Source: Diplosphaera chodatii (Eukaryota > Chlorophyta > Trebouxiophyceae > Prasiolales > Stichococcaceae). From it: a stretch of 64,000 bases of DNA. The notes beneath the pieces were generated by a model, which saw only the letters and a program-made list of their open reading frames with translations, did not search any database and had not been told where the DNA came from. Below are positions 10,586 to 24,601 of this stretch, piece by piece. The stretch covers positions 2,790,001-2,854,000 of the forward strand of contig JAALGY010000032.1 in assembly GCA_032358165.1 (NCBI GenBank), given 5' to 3'. Both the position numbers and the translations under genes were made by a program. Every line of letters starts with the position of its first letter. The first letter of the stretch is position 1.

Positions 10586-12908
10586 TCAAATGTAGAAATC
10601 TGCAATTGCAAGTGCAGTCACCGGATACAACCGAATGTCAAGCCGACATGTGGCATTGCGTGCACAGCATGCACTGTACCTCGATCAGACACATCGGTCG
10701 ACAGTCCACAGGGTCTGCAGTGTAACTACCCATGAGCAGCGATTGAATGGTGCAACAGAATGGGACAGCAGCAGCACCTGTCTGGCGACCCTGCGCGCCG
10801 ACCTCTTTGAGCTTCTTCAGGATCTGGCTGTAGTATTCGGACAGATATGCGTCGAGTGTGGTGACTGAGCTGGGGTCGATGTCCAGCTTCCTGTATGTCT
10901 CGTCCATTGGCGCACTGAACGTCCCGTTGCTGGCCAGCACCTCCACAAATGCCTGGAAGAAACTCACATGCAGGATGTCTGCCTTGCTGGGACATTGGTG
11001 GCATCTCAGATGCGCATCAGTGCAGGGCTCGAAAGTGCTATGAGGGGCTTCAGGCATGATGACAAGGCATCTGTTAGGCACCAGGAGCCCATGAACAGAT
11101 GCAGACGCTCACCAGGCGGTCGGCGGCGTCGCGAGCCCACTGGAAGCCGCGCAGCAGGTTGCGCGTGAGGCGCAGCAGCCACACCGGCACCTTTGTCACA
11201 TCAGCATCGGCGCCCGCATACTTCTCGCACAGCTCGATTACCTCCTCCACAGTGTAGGCCTGCGGCCCCGCCAGTGTCATCGTCTCCCCCGCCGTTGCGT
11301 CACTCCTGCAGCTCAGTGCTACATATGGTAAGATCATTGGCGTTTTGAAAAGATTGCCGTGGGATACACCTGGTGAATAGCAAAGTCGTCCAGTGTGTGA
11401 GCATTTGCTGCACCACACTTGCTTGCACTCTCATGTGCAGCACTGACCTCAGTGCAGCCAGCGTCATGCGCGCAACGTCGGTAGTATCCAGGTATGCTGT
11501 GCGAGTCTGGTCATTGGTGCCCCAGACCTGCTTCTCCTCCAGGATAGGCACCGCGTAGTTGCCGATGATGGCCTGCAGAGTCAAAGAGAGGTTTGCGTTC
11601 TGTGCTCCGCTGGCATTGCTCAAACACTTGAGCATGCCCATCGATGGGATGCTTGTCAATGCAGGCCGATGCGACTGCTTGCCTGCATGAAGCCGCAGAG
11701 GCGGAAGATGGTGAAGTTGAGGCCGCTTTGCCGCAGGTACTCCTCTGTGCAGCTCTTGATGAGCATGAGCGGCACCTCCGGATGCCGCTCGCAGTTGTGG
11801 ATTGAGAAGAAGATGTACCGCTGGATGCCCATTGCCTGAGCGCACTGGATCAACGCCACCTGCAGCACAACGGCATATGTGGCTTTGATGGCCTGTCGCT
11901 GTGCCAGCATGCTCATCGATGCGGGGTCACTGCACCTCGGATGCTGCCATCTCGTCACCTTGCCCTCCCAGTCAACTTTGTTGGTGGGCTCCTCTGGCCG
12001 AGCTGTAGAGCAGTCGATGATGGTGTGCACCCCCACCAGTGCTGCCGGCAGCGAGGTCGGGTCGCTGAGGTCCGCCTGCCGTTCAACAGCACATTTACAG
12101 TCAGCATCCAGTTGCCAAAAGACAGCTACAGCGGCACACTCTTCACCACGCGCAATTTTCACGCACATGATGTGCATTGTCATGGTCTCACCTGCACAGT
12201 GGTGGCGCCCCAGTCGCGCAGGAAGTCTGCCGGATTCTGCCGGGGCCGCACCGTGCAGCGGACCTCATAGCCCTCGTCAAGCGCCCTCCGCACCACCTTG
12301 TGCACATTGCATGTGAAGGACATTATGCCGAGCAAACTCCGGAATTACCGTCAGTTTGCCGGTGAACGTGGTGGCTGCAGGATCCAGGTCCAAGATCAGG
12401 TCAACACTCTGCTGCGGTGCTCAGCACAGCACACCTGCCGCCCCAGCGTGCCGGTTGCCCCCACCACCAACACGGACTGCTTGTTGACCTGAGCTCCGCC
12501 GATCGCCTTCGCCATGCCGTCAACGCTGCGCACTGGCTCGTCTGACGCGGCTGCGGCATCTGCTGCCCTGGTGATCAGGTGCTGGCTGCGGCTGGGGCGG
12601 GCTGTAAGCGGAGCACAGTCAGTGGTCACCACGGCACGTTAGCATGCACGAAGCAATCCACGACAGTACATTTGCGTCTCGGTTCGATCACCACTGGCAC
12701 ACGCTGTATGCAAAAACGTGATTGGCTCAATAGCGCTTCCCTCTGCTGCCTATGGCTGGTGCGCACCTGGGCTGCTGCGAGCGGGCGTGAACGCCTTGCG
12801 CTGCCTGCACCGTACATCTGGCAAACACGCAGCTCTACTTCTGCATGCCGAGCTGCTAGCGTCTGCAATGCATGGCGCAGTCCTGCCTGTTCTCAACATG
12901 GCATCCAT
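10586..12908 (-). CDS. HCF244: HCF244/Ycf39-type NAD(P)-binding PSII assembly factor
   Basis: Atypical short-chain dehydrogenase that, with partners such as OHP1/OHP2, supports psbA translation and D1 assembly in the chloroplast. Nine exons: 12767-12908, 12435-12601, 12192-12296, 11959-12075, 11683-11859, 11448-11572, 11113-11305, 10778-10952, 10586-10599; 404 aa. A Ser/Arg-rich transit peptide leads to the Rossmann motif VLVVGATGTLGRQ, then YIFFSIHNCERHPEVPLM and RLCGFMQ/AIIGNYAVPILE. The intron 11573-11682 uses a GC donor (CAG|GCAAGC). The last exon is 14 nt and gives the end DFYI. An acceptor AAG at 12297 is unusual. Confidence 0.95.
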
Positions 12909-13423
12909 CACCGTCGTGGTCGCCAGCACCGGCGCTGCACAGGAGTGAGTCGTGCCCCTCTCAACCAGCTCTCAGTAATGCTAGATCAGCACGCACGAAG
13001 CCCACTCTCGAGTGAGAGCCTGCAACTGCATGTGCAGTCTCCTTGGCCAGCAGCGAACCGCGCACTGCTTCCGGCCTCAGTGCCACGTCGGCATGACATG
13101 AAGCACAGGGTTTGCACGTTGCGAGATGCTTGCAAGATCGATCCACCGACGAGCGCTGTACAGCTGAGATTGCCGCCACTGACCAGCTGCCGATGCCGTT
13201 CGCTCGGTAGCAGGCATGCAGCTGGAGCAGCACCCCGAGGCGAGGGTCCATGCCATTTTAGGGTCGTCGTTCTCGGGTGAGCTTCGGAGTCGAGGTCATC
13301 GAGGAGCACTGGAAAAGAAACTAATCAGTGTGCTGGCCGACACGACAATTGTGTTCCGTCGTTTGTTGCTTGCCTTATCAGTGAGTGCCGCAACATTGTT
13401 TGCCAGTATTAACATGCTAACGC
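12909..13423. promoter_or_regulatory. Divergent region HCF244 / NADK
   Basis: 515 bp between opposite start codons. No specific element is recognised; promoter role is from position. Confidence 0.35.
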
Positions 13424-16400
13424 ATGAAGAAGGCCCTGCCTTGGAGGACGCTGGCCCTCCAGATGGACAGCTGGTCCTATTTTGATGTTGCAGGCATTGA
13501 AGCCGCGCTACGAAATGCGTTGAATGCGGAGGCGGCGGCGCAAGCCGAGGCCAAGCGGTGGCGTGCGCAGGCAGAAGACTGGCGCCAGAGGTATGAGCAG
13601 CAGGTGCAGCAGGTGCAGCACCTGCGATCCCAGAGCAAGGTGTCCGCTGGAGGCGCAACAGACGCGCGCGACGGCTGCGTGTCCGCTCATGCGGGGAGCG
13701 GCAGCATCCTGGAGCCGTGCAACGAGCTGACCAGCGATGCGGATACTGACGCCCTGCCCACGGTGAGACTCGCCGCAGACACCCCTCGTGTATCTGTAAA
13801 TTCGGTGGGTATACAAGGTGCGCGTGCATCTTCAGGTCGCAGCATGCATTATGATATCATGCTATCATGCATACAGCATTGGACCTGCCGCACGGAAGCT
13901 ATCCCATCATCATCGATCGCATTTGAGACGAGGCTGTCGACTATGTACCTGCCGCATGCAGGTGGCCGCACGTGCGCAGAGCGAGAGTCATGCAGGGCGA
14001 CGTCGTACGCTGCCAGAGCTGCCAGGGCGTGGCAACTGCCCGGCAGTGCGCACAAAGCTCCCGCTGCGGGATCCCACCAGCGCAATCCGGTCGCTGCAGC
14101 TGGCGCGGCTCGCGTCAGGGCACCACGACTCGGTACCGCCTCAGGCGACGCTGGGATCCCTGGCCACCATGCTCATGGCGTGCTCGTTCTTACAGGTGAC
14201 CGTCGCAGGCATCTGCGGCGCCTGCATGGCATGGGTGCAGCGTTGACTGTATGCCTTCCAGCGACCCGCAGTATTGTGCCTGCACCATGTCGGGACGCAT
14301 CTGTGTACCCTGAAGCCCTACCGCTGTGTTTGCTGCAGCCTGGAAGGCGGATCTCAGTTGAGGAGGCGGGTGAGGGCGTGCCATTTTCACCAGCAACCCG
14401 CAGCGACAGTGGCGGCGGGTCCAATGGCGACGCTGGCGAGCAGCAGTCGCATGTCTCGGTCGAGGACGACGGCGCATCAGGGGTTGGTGCAGCTGCGGCG
14501 GCGGCGGTGTCCGTCGCGCTGGCACGCTCCTGGGCAACAGCAGCACAGCAGGTGTGCCCCTGCAGTCACCGCCACCTCAGCCTTGCGACTTCGACCTTCG
14601 GCTTCCTGCCGCAACTGCTCAAGGCTCTGACCAACAGCCTTTCGTGTCGTCGTGCACAGTCTCAGGGCATGCTGGAGCAGACGGCAAATGGCGCGACCCG
14701 GCTGGGCAGGGCGGGGTTCCGCCTCACGGCGGTGCGGCCGCGGGCGATGTCCACCAGGAGCACTGGCAGCGGCACCAGTACGCCAGCCAGCCATTCGCCT
14801 GCACAGGTGCCACTCGGCGTCGGCCGCAACCACAGCGCTGTACGACCAGCAGCCGTGCACTGCTGCCGGTGTCCGCCGGCGGACTCGATCCAGGTTTCTC
14901 AGGCAAGTGGCCCGCTTCTATTGAGCACTGCCACGCTTGCATGCAGGGCGGCAGCCTTGCAGCCACAGCGCGCTCGCGGTACCGCAACGAGAGCGCGCCG
15001 TCGCTTGTGAAGCTAGCGGGCGATGGCGGTGTTGGCAGCCCTGGCGGCAGCATGCATGGGCAGCAGCTCATGGGCGCCCTCCCGCCGGACAGCCCCTCCC
15101 CTCGCAAGTCAGCCGATGAGGCACCGCTTCTGCTGGGTGCGTGTGGTTGCTGCGTCAGTTGCATGTGGTTGTAACCGAAGGCACGTGGCACACGCTGCGT
15201 TGAGTCACGTTTTTGCTGCTGCATTGGGTCCTGCATGTGCTGCGGCTGCCACCAACACACCAACTGCGAATGCTGCCCTCGCAGGCGCCACGCTGAAGCT
15301 GCACTGGCTCAGCTCGCCCTCTTCTGTCCTGGTGGTAGCCAAGCCGTCTCCACGCGTGCAGCAGGCGCTGCACCAGGTGGTGGCCTGGCTGCTGCACCGC
15401 CGCATCTCAGTAGTGCTGGAGCCCCAGGTTCGTGACAGCATTACCATTTTCTATAGCTTTTGCAAGTAACGCTGTCTGCCCATCATCTCTGGCATTTGAC
15501 GCGCAGTGGTGCCGCCACCAGCCTGAGGCGTGCCTCACTCCCGTCCGAGTGCACATGCAGACCTGGAAGCATGCCGAGCGTGTGGCTGCTGCAGGTGCTG
15601 GCGCAGATGGGGCCACAGCTGGCAGCGGCGGCATCGCTGCCGGCTGACATCAGCTCGGAGTCCGGCCGCCATGGCGGGCTGCGCTCCTGGACGCCTGAGG
15701 AGGCGTCGGCAGAGGGCGTGCCCCTGAACCACGTCCCCCGCTCGGTGCAAATGTCTCCCTCAGCTTGCTCGCTTCTAACACTGACAGCTGACGCAGGAAA
15801 GGCATCATCCAGCTTTCAACACCCTCCGTACTCTGCAGTCGTTCGACTCGTGCATACATCTTTTATTTGAGCACACCGTTGATTCATCCAGCAGCCAGCT
15901 GCAATGCCAGTGGTGGGCAATGCAGGCGCTGCGCCCGTGTCACCTGGAGTCGCGTTCCGAGGCGCAGGGAGCATCGTTCAGGCGGGTCACTGTGCTGTGG
16001 CCGCAGGTGGCGGACAAGCTGGACCTGGTGGTGACGCTGGGCGGCGACGGCACGGTGCTGTGGACAGGCGCGCTGCTGGGCACGGGGCCCGTCCCGCCGC
16101 TCGTCTCCTTCGCGCTGGGCTCCCTGGGCTTCATGACGCCCTTCCCCTTGGACGCCATGCCCTCCGTGCTGTCCTCGGTGCGCCATGTGCTGAGAGTCCC
16201 CTGCAGGCCGTCCGGTGTGTGTGCCCTTCAGCCGCTGTCCCGCGCTTACAGTGAGTAGCTTCGATCGATGCCTGACGGCGATGCAGCCAAGCTGCTGCCA
16301 TGCCATCTTGTCTCCTGCGGTGGGACAGCATGAGAAGCCTCGACAGCACTGCACCGTGACCCGAGTATCATGCCGGTCCGCAGGTGCTGCAGGGCGGCTT

Positions 16401-17625
16401 CTCCATGATGCTGCGGCACCGCCTGCACTGCACCATCGTGCGCGGCGCCTGCCACCTGGCCAACGGCTGTGCCGCTGGTGGCGACGAGCAAGGCGGCACC
16501 CCCATCTTCAACATTGGCCCCGATGAGCACGAGGTGTTGTTATGGACACACCTCTGCAGGACGGTACAGGATATGGCTTGCAGACCCGAGCATGACCCTG
16601 CGCTACGACACGAAAGACCAGTTCATTGCTACTAGCACTCATAGTTCAGAGTGCCCATTCGCAGGTGCTGAACGAGCTGGTGATGGACCGCGGCATGTCG
16701 CCCTTCCTGACGTCGCTGGACTGCTACTGCGACGACAACTATGTCACCAATGTGCAGGTGGGTCGCCGGTCCCCACTTGGCCAGGGCATGACGGTCCTCT
16801 ATGCCTCTCCTGCTGCACTGCAAATCATGACAAACTGCTGCAAGCGTTCCAGCCGACCGGTGGTGCAGGGCGATGGCCTGATTGTGGCGACGCCCACCGG
16901 CAGCACCGCCTACAACCTGGCGGCAGGCGGCAGCATGGTGCACCCAGAGGTGCCGTGCGTGCTGTTCTGCCCCATCTGCCCGCACTCGCTGACCAGCCGC
17001 CCGCTGGTCTTCCCCGAGCACATCCAGCTCCGCATCGAGGTGCAGCATGCCCTGCTGCTTTCTGCCTCTAGAAACTGCGGCATCCATGGCTAACTGGCAA
17101 ACCCGCATTGGCGGTCGGACGACTCCTGGCTAGCAGGTTGGTTTCTGCACTACATCAGCTTGCACGCTGCATGTGCAGGTGCCAAAGGACAGCCGCTCTG
17201 ACATGTGGTGCTCCTTCGACGGCAAGGGCCGCCAGCGCCTGTGCCCAGGGTGCGCAGCATGACCAACAGCGCCCAGCGTGGACAACTGTGTTATCGTCAT
17301 TGTCATGCAGCACCTGATGCAGCTTCCATGCTGAGCAAAGTGTTTGCTGGTTGCAGGGATGCCGTCATAGTGCGGCAGAGCAGGTGGCCCATGCCCATGG
17401 TGTGCAAGTCGGACGCCTCCCACGACTGGTTCCGCTCCATGCAGCAGGTGCGGGCTGCTGCAGTGCAAGGGTGTCATCCTGCGGGATGAAGCTGGCCGAC
17501 TCATCCCGGTGATCGGAACTGCTGGTCGCTCTGTGCCTGCTATGAGCGGTCACCGCTGTCGTGTGGCATCTGCACAGGGGCTGTCGTGGGACAGCCGGCA
17601 GCGGCAGCAGGGCAATGGCGTGTGA
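13424..17625 (+). CDS. NADK: NAD kinase with long N-terminal extension
   Basis: ATP-dependent kinase making NADP from NAD. Fourteen exons: 13424-13762, 13962-14195, 14339-14551, 14660-14806, 14947-15136, 15285-15427, 15595-15744, 16007-16177, 16384-16533, 16665-16757, 16869-17039, 17179-17249, 17357-17447, 17578-17625; 736 aa. The catalytic half starts at KLHWLSSP and carries LGGDGTVLW (about residues 483-491), [17 protein letters not shown] and [14 protein letters not shown]. It ends [19 protein letters not shown] as in plant and animal NADKs. The first ~375 residues are a coiled-coil-like start followed by Ser/Pro/Gly-rich sequence. Exon borders 14340-15140 are the least certain because two frames are open there. 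The start could be Met14 at 13463. Confidence 0.9.
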
Positions 17626-18198
17626 GGCCTTGGTGACTGCTGTGACTGGTTGAGCCAGTCATAGCAGTCAATGCCCCTTCCACCCTCATATAGCGCCAGT
17701 GGTGTCGTTGTACTCTCCAACAGATGACGGCGTCACTGTTGATTCGGACGTGGTTTTCGTTGTATTTTGGGCAGACACTGCCGAGTTGTTTGTATGCTAG
17801 GGTATTTCAGAGGGCCTGTTGCTGTATGTGTTGATATTGTTTCGGATTGTGTTGCAAGCTCGATAGACCACCCAGCGTGGAGCTTGTGGTACTCCATCAT
17901 TCACGCGTGCATGATGGCAGATATCACACGCCGCACTCCAGCACTTGCGACATAGTACATCTGCATTTGCGCATCTGCTGATGCAGCACCACATGGCATC
18001 GTAGCGCGCCCAACGGTGCACCTGCAGGAGGTGTGGTGCAAAGCTCAGCGCATCATGACTGGACAGGGAGATCAGGGAAACCACAGGATGAAGCTCATGT
18101 GAGTCGATTCAGGCGATGCCTGCAGTCACCTTATGTTCACATGCCCCTGGTCTGCAGCAAGCAGCAGACAGCGAGAGCATTGCCAAAGCCGTCTGTGC
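17626..18198. other. Convergent spacer NADK / CDK10-like
   Basis: No gene seen. Expected to hold two 3' UTRs. Confidence 0.5.
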
Positions 18199-20326
18199 TT
18201 AGTGGCCTCGGCTCTTCCGGGACTTAACAGGCCCAAAGGCTTCGCCAAAGCGGTCATCAGCATGGCGGCCCTCGTACCGGCGCTTCACACCGTGCGCACC
18301 CGCGTGCTGCTCGTCCCTGCAGCACCGACAGAACGCCATGTCGACACAACGCATCCAAGACAGAAATAAACATCAGGGTCTTGCTGCTGTGAACAAGCGC
18401 AGCAACAGAAGTAGCTTGGCCAGATGACCGAAAGCGTGCGTGCACACGGCTACCTGGTGCTGCCATCGAGAGTGTCTGGAAACGTTGGCATCTGGGCGGG
18501 GTCCCGTGGGAAAGGGGCCTCAGAGAACCAGGGGTGCCGCAGCGCTGCCCGCGCTGAGATGCGCTTCTCAGGGTCGTAGGTCAGCAGCTGGTTCAGCAGG
18601 TCCGCACCCGCTGCTGACAGCCCCAGAAACTCCTGTTGTACCGCCGTGCACGTACATAACATCCTTTGAGACTCGAACAGCAGATGAAACTGGCAACCTT
18701 GCTAAGCATCAGACACTTCACACTCAGCACGGGTCTTACCTTCCGCAAGTACGAGTACGGCTGATCAGGCAATGCAATCTTTGAGGTCATGGGGAGCCGC
18801 TCGAAGCCCTGCTTGCACTCGGACGGCATGTCAGCTTGCAGGCTGTGGCATCCGTGCAAGTTCAGGTTGGCCGCACACGAGCTATCAGCATGCACCAGTG
18901 TGCTGGGTTGCAGCAGCTCACCGGCCAGATGCGACTTGATGGCGTGCCAAGCAGCTGGAACAGCATGTTCAGCAGCTCCACTTCCGTCTTTCCAGGGAAC
19001 AGCGGCGAGCCGCGCAGCAGCTCTGCCATGATGCACCCGACGGCCCACATGTCCACCGCCTCCGTATAGCGCACCGCCCCCAGCAACAGCTCTGGCGCCC
19101 GATACCTGCGGACAACCGCCAGGCCCGCATCTTGCTCTACAACCAAGGCACATTGCCACATCTGCCGCCCCAGGAAAGCCACAAGACGCAGGCTCAAGCA
19201 GGAGTAGGTTGCCGTGCAAGTCCATGACGTCAGGCTTGAGTCCTGTCGCCTGCTGGCGCACACTGTCAAGCAGTGGCAAGAGGCCACGCGTCCAGCGAGA
19301 GCAGCCGAGCAATGAGCAGCCTGCATCATCTCACCAGAGAGTCACGACGCGAGGCGTGTAGGCGGCGTTTTCCGGCTTGAAAAAGCGCGCCAGCCCCATG
19401 TCACACAGCTTCAGCACGCCCCTGCACAAGGTATTGTCACAAAACAGGATGAAAAGCAGTGGTGTGCTGGTCGGGGCTGCCAGCCGCTGCACACTTCGGG
19501 TCTCCTCGCATATGCACCACAGCAGATCTGGCAGGCACAGCCGCAGCCCATAGGTAGCCACTTTCACGGTGCAGGTGGCACACAGCAGGAGCAGCGCACT
19601 GGTCAGTGAGCAGCAGGTTGCTGAGCTTCAGGTCGCGGTGGATGATCCAGCGGGAGTGCAGGAACGCGAGGCCGCGCAGCAGCTGCTGCAGCAGGCACTT
19701 GACCTCGCCCGCCTCGAAGCGCGCCCCCGCCACATCCAGCAGCCTCGCCAGGTCGTGCGCGCAGTACTCGAACACCAGGAACACGCTGCCAGGCGCACAC
19801 ATGCGGACGCTCATGCCACGCATTGCGCTCTGTGCGCGACTGCGCTGTTCACCAATGGTGTGCCACACTTTTCCAGCACCACTGCACCACTTGACTGGAG
19901 AAGCAGTGCGCGGAGCAGGCCTGCGACATGCTCCACCTGAACACGACAGCCCAGCACAGCATGACAATGCTGCGCCAGTCGCTCAGCGTGCAGAATTACA
20001 CTGCCTCTTGCACCATCCTTTATCAACCACCTATCCAGTTTATGCCCCGTCACCACACGCTTGAGCTGCACCAGGTTGTCGTGGCGGCAGCCCTGCAGCA
20101 CGCGCACCTCCCGCACGGATGTCACGGGCATACCGTCCCGCTCGCGATCCATGCGCAGCTTCTTCAGCGCCACAATCTCCCCGGTTGCCCGGTGCCTGGC
20201 CTGGTACACGACGCCGTACGTGCCCTCCCCCACCCTGCGAATCTTCTCATAGTCGTGCACCGGGTGCGGCACAGGCAGCGGTGGCAGCTGGTCCTCCGCT
20301 CCGGCTGGCGGTGCCTCGGCCTCCAT
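18199..20326 (-). CDS. CDK10-like cyclin-dependent kinase
   Basis: Cyclin-dependent Ser/Thr kinase of the CDK10/11 branch, usually linked to transcription and G2/M control. Seven exons: 20031-20326, 19600-19785, 19335-19421, 18922-19105, 18740-18808, 18454-18632, 18199-18316; 372 aa. It shows [12 protein letters not shown], the C-helix PVTSVRE (CDK10 type PISSLRE; CDKA is PSTAIRE), [11 protein letters not shown]-loop [16 protein letters not shown] and [11 protein letters not shown]. The metal-binding DFG reads DMG. The last exon replaces an early stop right after the exon-6 donor and adds a basic tail ending SRKSRGH. It is head-to-head with CDKA. Confidence 0.9.
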
Positions 20327-21133
20327 GCTGCCGCTGACTCAGCATCAGTGCATGGTGGAAGGCATCTTCACCACGTGTGAGCACCGATGGAAGCAGTCTG
20401 CAGTGGCTGATCACTGAGCTAATGCGACGCGCATTCAAGGTCATGCATGCGCGCCGATCGAGGCCAACTGTCTAGCAGCAAGTGCATGGTCACTGATGTT
20501 GTGGGGTGAGCGGCACGCACCACTGATGTTATTGTCAACGCAGCATTGTTACAAGTGTGCCACATCGGAAGGCAACAGAATTGCAGCCTGCAGCCGTGGC
20601 TCATCAGGGTGGCTGTTCATGCAGGGAGCAGGGTCCCGCGGACTTCACCAGCGCAGATAGTTTCGCGATACACCTGACATACACCTTCGGTCGATAGGGT
20701 CCAGCTGCTGTATTTACCTGGTTCGTTGTGGTCAATCGGCAGAGGCTGCGAAGGCGACCGCAGACGTTCAAATTCGTCTGATCACTCGTCTTTGCTACAG
20801 GACCGCCACGGTCCGCAGCACATTCACAACGCACCGAGGACCATGTCTGGGTCATAGCCAACGTGGTTGCGGTCCCATGCAAAGCAGCCGGCACGTGATG
20901 TAGCTTGGGTCAGAGCTTGGCCGATGTGCCGCGGCCACAACCAGGTAAGGCGCCATGATCCAAAGGCCAGTCAATCCCGCCCCGTGACCGCCACTAGTAC
21001 ACCTCCAGGAACCATCGCTGAAGCGTAAGTTATGATCGTAGGTCTGCTGATCATGCAAGCGGTCGACGCCTCCTATTGACGGCACCAGGGGCGACTGCGG
21101 CCACTTAGCTGTCAACATTGTTGATATACCAAC
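20327..21133. promoter_or_regulatory. Divergent region between the two CDK genes
   Basis: 807 bp between start codons of the CDK10-like and CDKA genes. No gene or known element is recognised; shared regulation is only a possibility. Confidence 0.35.
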
Positions 21134-23142
<2,009 letters not shown>

Positions 23143-23801
23143 GCCTCCAGGCATCCTGGGCAACAATTGGGTTGAGCACTCAGAGTGTACTTGTAGTAGC
23201 GATCTCTTTCAGCAAGCAGCAGCAGCAGCGGCGACGGCAGCGGCAGAATTAGCATCAGCGCGCGTAGATTTTAGCAGCAGCGGACCTACGTAATGGTCTC
23301 AAAAATTTATAAGTCCAAACAGGCTTCTACACCCAACGCCATGCAAGTTGTGGGCCTTTGACTTTCTGCGGCTTGGGTGCGTACGCCATTACCTGTCCTA
23401 ATGGACGGACATTTGGTCAGGAGGCAATTATTCCGCTGCCTTGGCACCATCAGGACTGTAAGTACTGCAGAATACGCCGGCAGGGTGCATGCAACCCACA
23501 TCATGATCTGCTGCAACAGTTGCAGCACCTGTATGCAATAAGGCATGTGATGTGCACTCGGTGCTATATTCGCCAGATCTCATGTAGCAACAATTGCAAC
23601 AGTGCATCATGAGTTGACGGTGGTTAACAAGGACGCCCTGCAGTGCAGTTGAGTCATGCTTACGTCGGACAGAACATGGCAGGTGCAGGAGGTGAAATTG
23701 CATTGATGAACACAAACTGCTGCTTGTATACCAAAGCACGCATTTGTAGCGCTCAAACTCGCGTTTGTATCGGCGGGCGCGGTCGACGTTGTAAGTCGAT
23801 C
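23143..23801. other. Intergenic, CDKA 3' region
   Basis: It contains a short CAG/CGG-type triplet run at about 23212-23246, presumably in the CDKA 3' UTR. No gene is supported. Confidence 0.45.
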
Positions 23802-24215
23802 ATGATGGTGACGTGCATGCACTCAAGAACGTGCATGCGAGGCACGCACGTTGGCCAGTCTGCAGGGGTCGCCGTGGTCAGACCTCACCGTGCGGCTACG
23901 AGCTACAGGCCAGCTCTGCCTGCCAGCGTGCGCACACATGCAGTGCGTCTGAGTGGGCGCTGCAGAGCCGCCGAGAATGGCAAGGATGAGCAGGGCGAGC
24001 CGCAGCAGCAGAGCACGCAGCTTACCGAGGACCCCAAGCAAGCTGGGGAAGAGCCTCAAGGTGGCGAGAAGACTCTGGGCTTTGTCGGCAACCTCATTAT
24101 GTGGACGTTCCTGTCGTTTCTGCTGGCTGCCTCGCTGTTCTTTACCACGGCGCGGTCGTTCCTGCCAAATGACATGCAGCCGCTGGAGGATGGTGCAATG
24201 TCAGAGATGCGATGA
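23802..24215 (+). CDS. Small predicted plastid single-pass membrane protein
   Basis: Intronless frame of 137 aa from the first ATG of an ATG-ATG pair. The Arg/Ser/Ala-rich start (RAATSYRPALPASVRTHAVR) looks like a transit peptide. A Gln/Glu-rich hydrophilic stretch follows, then one hydrophobic helix (LIMWTFLSFLLAASLFFTTA, about residues 95-114) and a short acidic tail. The same frame extends upstream to 23643. I do not recognise a family, and plastid location is inference. Confidence 0.6.
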   Translation: MMVTCMHSRTCMRGTHVGQSAGVAVVRPHRAATSYRPALPASVRTHAVRLSGRCRAAENGKDEQGEPQQQSTQLTEDPKQAGEEPQGGEKTLGFVGNLIMWTFLSFLLAASLFFTTARSFLPNDMQPLEDGAMSEMR

Positions 24216-24601
24216 GTTGGCAGCGCACAAGGTATCAGGAATGTCCTTGCTTTGAGGTATATAATTGACGAACCGGGCAATTGACTCTGACACATACATC
24301 GGGTCGAGAAGAACAATCTAGTGTGTCATGATTGGCCAACAAGACGGTGTGGAACGCCAGAAGCACTTCAGTACATAGCACAGGACCATCCTGGTGCTGA
24401 CATGAGTGAATGCTACCATGCTGTTTCAAGCGGCGCCACCTGCTGCACTCGCTGCGTTCCGCTCCTCGAGCTCCTTCTCTGCATGTGCATACCCAACACA
24501 CGCTCAGCACATGTGTTGCAACAGAGGTTGGTCGTCTGGTCCATCACTGGCGTTGCAGCAGCCCCTTTGGGAAAACATTCTTATGATGTATCACTTATGT
24601 G
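24216..24601. other. Convergent spacer
   Basis: No gene seen between the small membrane protein and the calredoxin-like gene. Confidence 0.5.

Noticed and set aside
13424..15010. Uninterrupted 528-codon frame as a single exon
   Set aside because: Good CAG|GT donors and AG acceptors inside it, and the need to join the NADK catalytic exons, favour splicing.
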